Both the position numbers and the translations under genes were made by a program. Positions 63,601 through 64,000 of a stretch of 64,000 nucleotides of DNA are shown here, piece after piece (position 1 is the first letter of the stretch; the number at the start of each line of letters is the position of its first letter). This stretch comes from Meghimatium bilineatum (lineage: Eukaryota > Mollusca > Gastropoda > Stylommatophora > Philomycidae). Under the pieces are notes generated by a model. The model was not told where the DNA came from. It searched no databases and worked only from the letters and a program-made list of their open reading frames with translations. The stretch lies in assembly GCA_034231615.1 (NCBI GenBank), contig CM067317.1, positions 49,868,282-49,932,281 on the forward strand. The letters are read 5' to 3'.

Positions 63601-63731
63601 ACAATCCGGATGAATGGGAACAGCTAGAAGCATATTGCAACATCACAAACACTTCACCCATATATACAGCAAAACTTACAATACCAGGCATTGAGAGCAA
63701 AACTATGGAAACCCCTACTGCCCTTAGGTAA
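60681..63731 (+). CDS. LINE-III endonuclease-reverse transcriptase frame
   Basis: 1016 codons. The endonuclease begins near residue 75 (IKIMQWNSEG) with CIQETH (Glu about 108), GDFNSHSPSWGY and QLGGSDHKP. The RT runs about 515-800: KKKAPGPDGITNEM, YRPISLLSCLGKVMEKM, FFDLTKAFDKVW, GVPQGGILSPTLF. The active-site box is HADD at 737-740, where Tyr or Phe is usual, from a TAT-like to CAT change. The frame ends at TAA (63729-63731) about 20 codons before the RNase H would start. RNase H lies in another frame, so this copy is probably inactive. The upstream residues 1-70 show no domain, and an internal start cannot be excluded. Confidence 0.9.
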   Translation: MEMGHVRIIQLMTMLGFITRSGAAPVVHRQAGGAPDPQPRMGPPKATDDDSVYRGPGIKQSRATGQTNHDNKNTIKIMQWNSEGVAKKKLELQNFLQKQKIDVLCIQETHLNDSNRFSIRGFECFRLDRLGHKGGIITMVRNNIPTTEIARNPEDSEHLTIKLHTTPEPLIITNFYCPNNKKLHLRTIPLTSSNHIIVGDFNSHSPSWGYPTMDLRGEEIEDWMIENRLILINEHLSEPTFYSRRWKSQSTPDLAIATEDIQRVTERVVAQQLGGSDHKPVILTIKGNHKTEKQQHKIASWNYKKANWDTYQRLTEEKLLTHLTARNIRKDAKLITGIILEAANNSIPRGRRQNYKPFWNKKLQAMHDEASAARSKMETRPTETNIIEHNRLQAIFRREKLNSIRSSWKEKTATLNMEKDSTKMWKLIKCLNEENNPQSSIIIEDKGKSYTGTQAANILADSYAEESKIKITRTRTAEVRRETKNLVNKHQPCPGTMTSPFHKSELNMAIQNLKKKKAPGPDGITNEMLQHLGPVGRSRILDLFNESWAQGIFPEEWKEAEIIPIAKKGKPKTNKTSYRPISLLSCLGKVMEKMVNNRLLNYLEENNLLDDCQSGFRKHRCTEDQTTYLAQEIEDAFQKKSKLLATFFDLTKAFDKVWKEGLLLKLAQKGIGGKMFQWIKSFLRGRHARVKLQGMKSKMVNITEGVPQGGILSPTLFIVFIDDLPKLFTPYVHRALHADDLAIWTQSEYIGVAKVRMQEAINKVEEWAKTWGVQINKSKTVTTLFTLSTKPENYTLTLDNTPLPKENTPVYLGLKFDKRLTWGSHIEETENKATRRLQIMKKLSGTDWGANIKTIRQVYVGHIRPTLEYGLTTYATAANTNLQKLDKIQNAGLRIITGGLRSTPITSMEATAGLQNLTDRRDEKITIMTEKFRRLKHHPMHEKTKELTKNRLKRPSFNHLSKKLMKANKEVTSNNPDEWEQLEAYCNITNTSPIYTAKLTIPGIESKTMETPTALR

Positions 63732-64000
63732 AAACACTTGATCACCTAGACACCCAATACCCTACCTCACAGTGGATTCATGTCTTCACAGATGGATCAT
63801 CAGAGGGTGCAGTAAAGAAAGGAGGAGCTGGGATACTAATACTCATACCAAACACCCCAAAACTAGAACTCTCAATTGCTACTGGCAAATTATCAACAAA
63901 TTACAGGGCAGAGCTACAAGCAATCTTGGAAGCATCAAAGGCTCTAGAGGAACGGATGCTCAAAGGAGCTAACATAGTCTTCTTGTGTGACTGCATGTCA
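63728..64000 (+). pseudogene. LINE-III RNase H, partial, frame-shifted from the RT
   Basis: Reads KTLDHLDTQYPTSQWIHVFT, then DGSSEGAVKKGGAG and STNYRAELQAILEASKALEE, then IVFLCDCMS at the window edge. First and second RNase H acidic motifs are present, and the third is starting. One base of frame offset from the RT frame. Confidence 0.85.

Larger units (their letters stand above)
60151..64000 (+). mobile_element. LINE-III: APE-RT-RNase H retrotransposon with 5' leader, cut by window edge
   Basis: A G-rich leader of about 530 bp (from GGGGCTACCGACCCCTACCA) precedes the EN-RT frame, and RNase H begins in a shifted frame and runs off the edge. Poly-G and poly-C tracts lie at about 60440-60447 and 60463-60474. 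No separate ORF1 could be recognised, although a 130-codon frame (60234-60626) overlaps the leader. Confidence 0.88.

Noticed and set aside
63715-63740. Programmed -1 frameshift at the TAAAAAC sequence in LINE-III
   Set aside because: The in-frame TAA precedes the slippery-like A run, so ribosomes would stop first. A one-base indel is simpler.

Overview
The window is eukaryotic and almost certainly animal. It holds one ordinary spliced gene, SLC25A3 (mitochondrial phosphate carrier), on the minus strand with six coding exons between 42562 and 56803. Nearly everything else is repeat: satellites, minisatellites, non-LTR retrotransposons in all stages of decay, SINE-like retroposons and a few DNA transposon remnants. 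The carrier is intron-rich. The APE-RT-RNase H and RTE-like elements resemble, from memory, those of lophotrochozoans, and a gastropod mollusc is my best guess. That assignment is an inference and was not tested. A 100-base run of N at 25538-25637 marks an assembly gap.

Layout. 1-4280: edge of a large GATAGATG-type satellite with 12/19/20-bp monomers and visible higher-order repeats. 4921-5638: ten 71-bp tandem units. 6100-6705: RTE and SINE debris. 8080-11970: an APE-RT-RNase H LINE (LINE-I) with one uninterrupted 1285-codon frame. 12000-12475: RTE debris with an in-frame triplicated zinc knuckle, then a 136-bp palindrome. 13338-17275: a run of unrelated minisatellites (27, 20, 28 and 19 bp) plus long TA/CTAT microsatellite. 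17-30 kb: more minisatellites (20192-20985 and 25735-26215), tRNA-like SINE heads, LINE RNase H remnants and SINEs. 31441-33815: a 5'-truncated LINE (LINE-II). 33.9-41.3 kb: nested RTE/SINE/piggyBac-like debris. 42562-56803: SLC25A3, with introns full of insertions. 57.1-60.0 kb: a rearranged LINE-IV and an RTE remnant. 60151-64000: LINE-III, with its 5' leader and a 1016-codon EN-RT frame, running off the right edge.

The carrier exons join, using only GT-AG sites and matching phases, into exactly 352 codons (351 aa plus stop). This is the best supported gene in the window. Its protein imports phosphate across the inner mitochondrial membrane for ATP synthesis. The retrotransposons are independent parasites. 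LINE-I is the only one whose frame looks intact, so it is the best candidate for a recently active copy. Five SINE-A copies have readable target-site duplications, and one locus (38.2-39.6 kb) shows SINE inside RTE inside RTE with duplications at both inner levels.

I did not find a convincing new multi-gene system. The most interesting signals are genome-dynamics ones: datable nested insertions, a GAA-type tail shared by SINEs and LINEs, a minisatellite whose single-copy relative is also in the window, and satellite higher-order structure.
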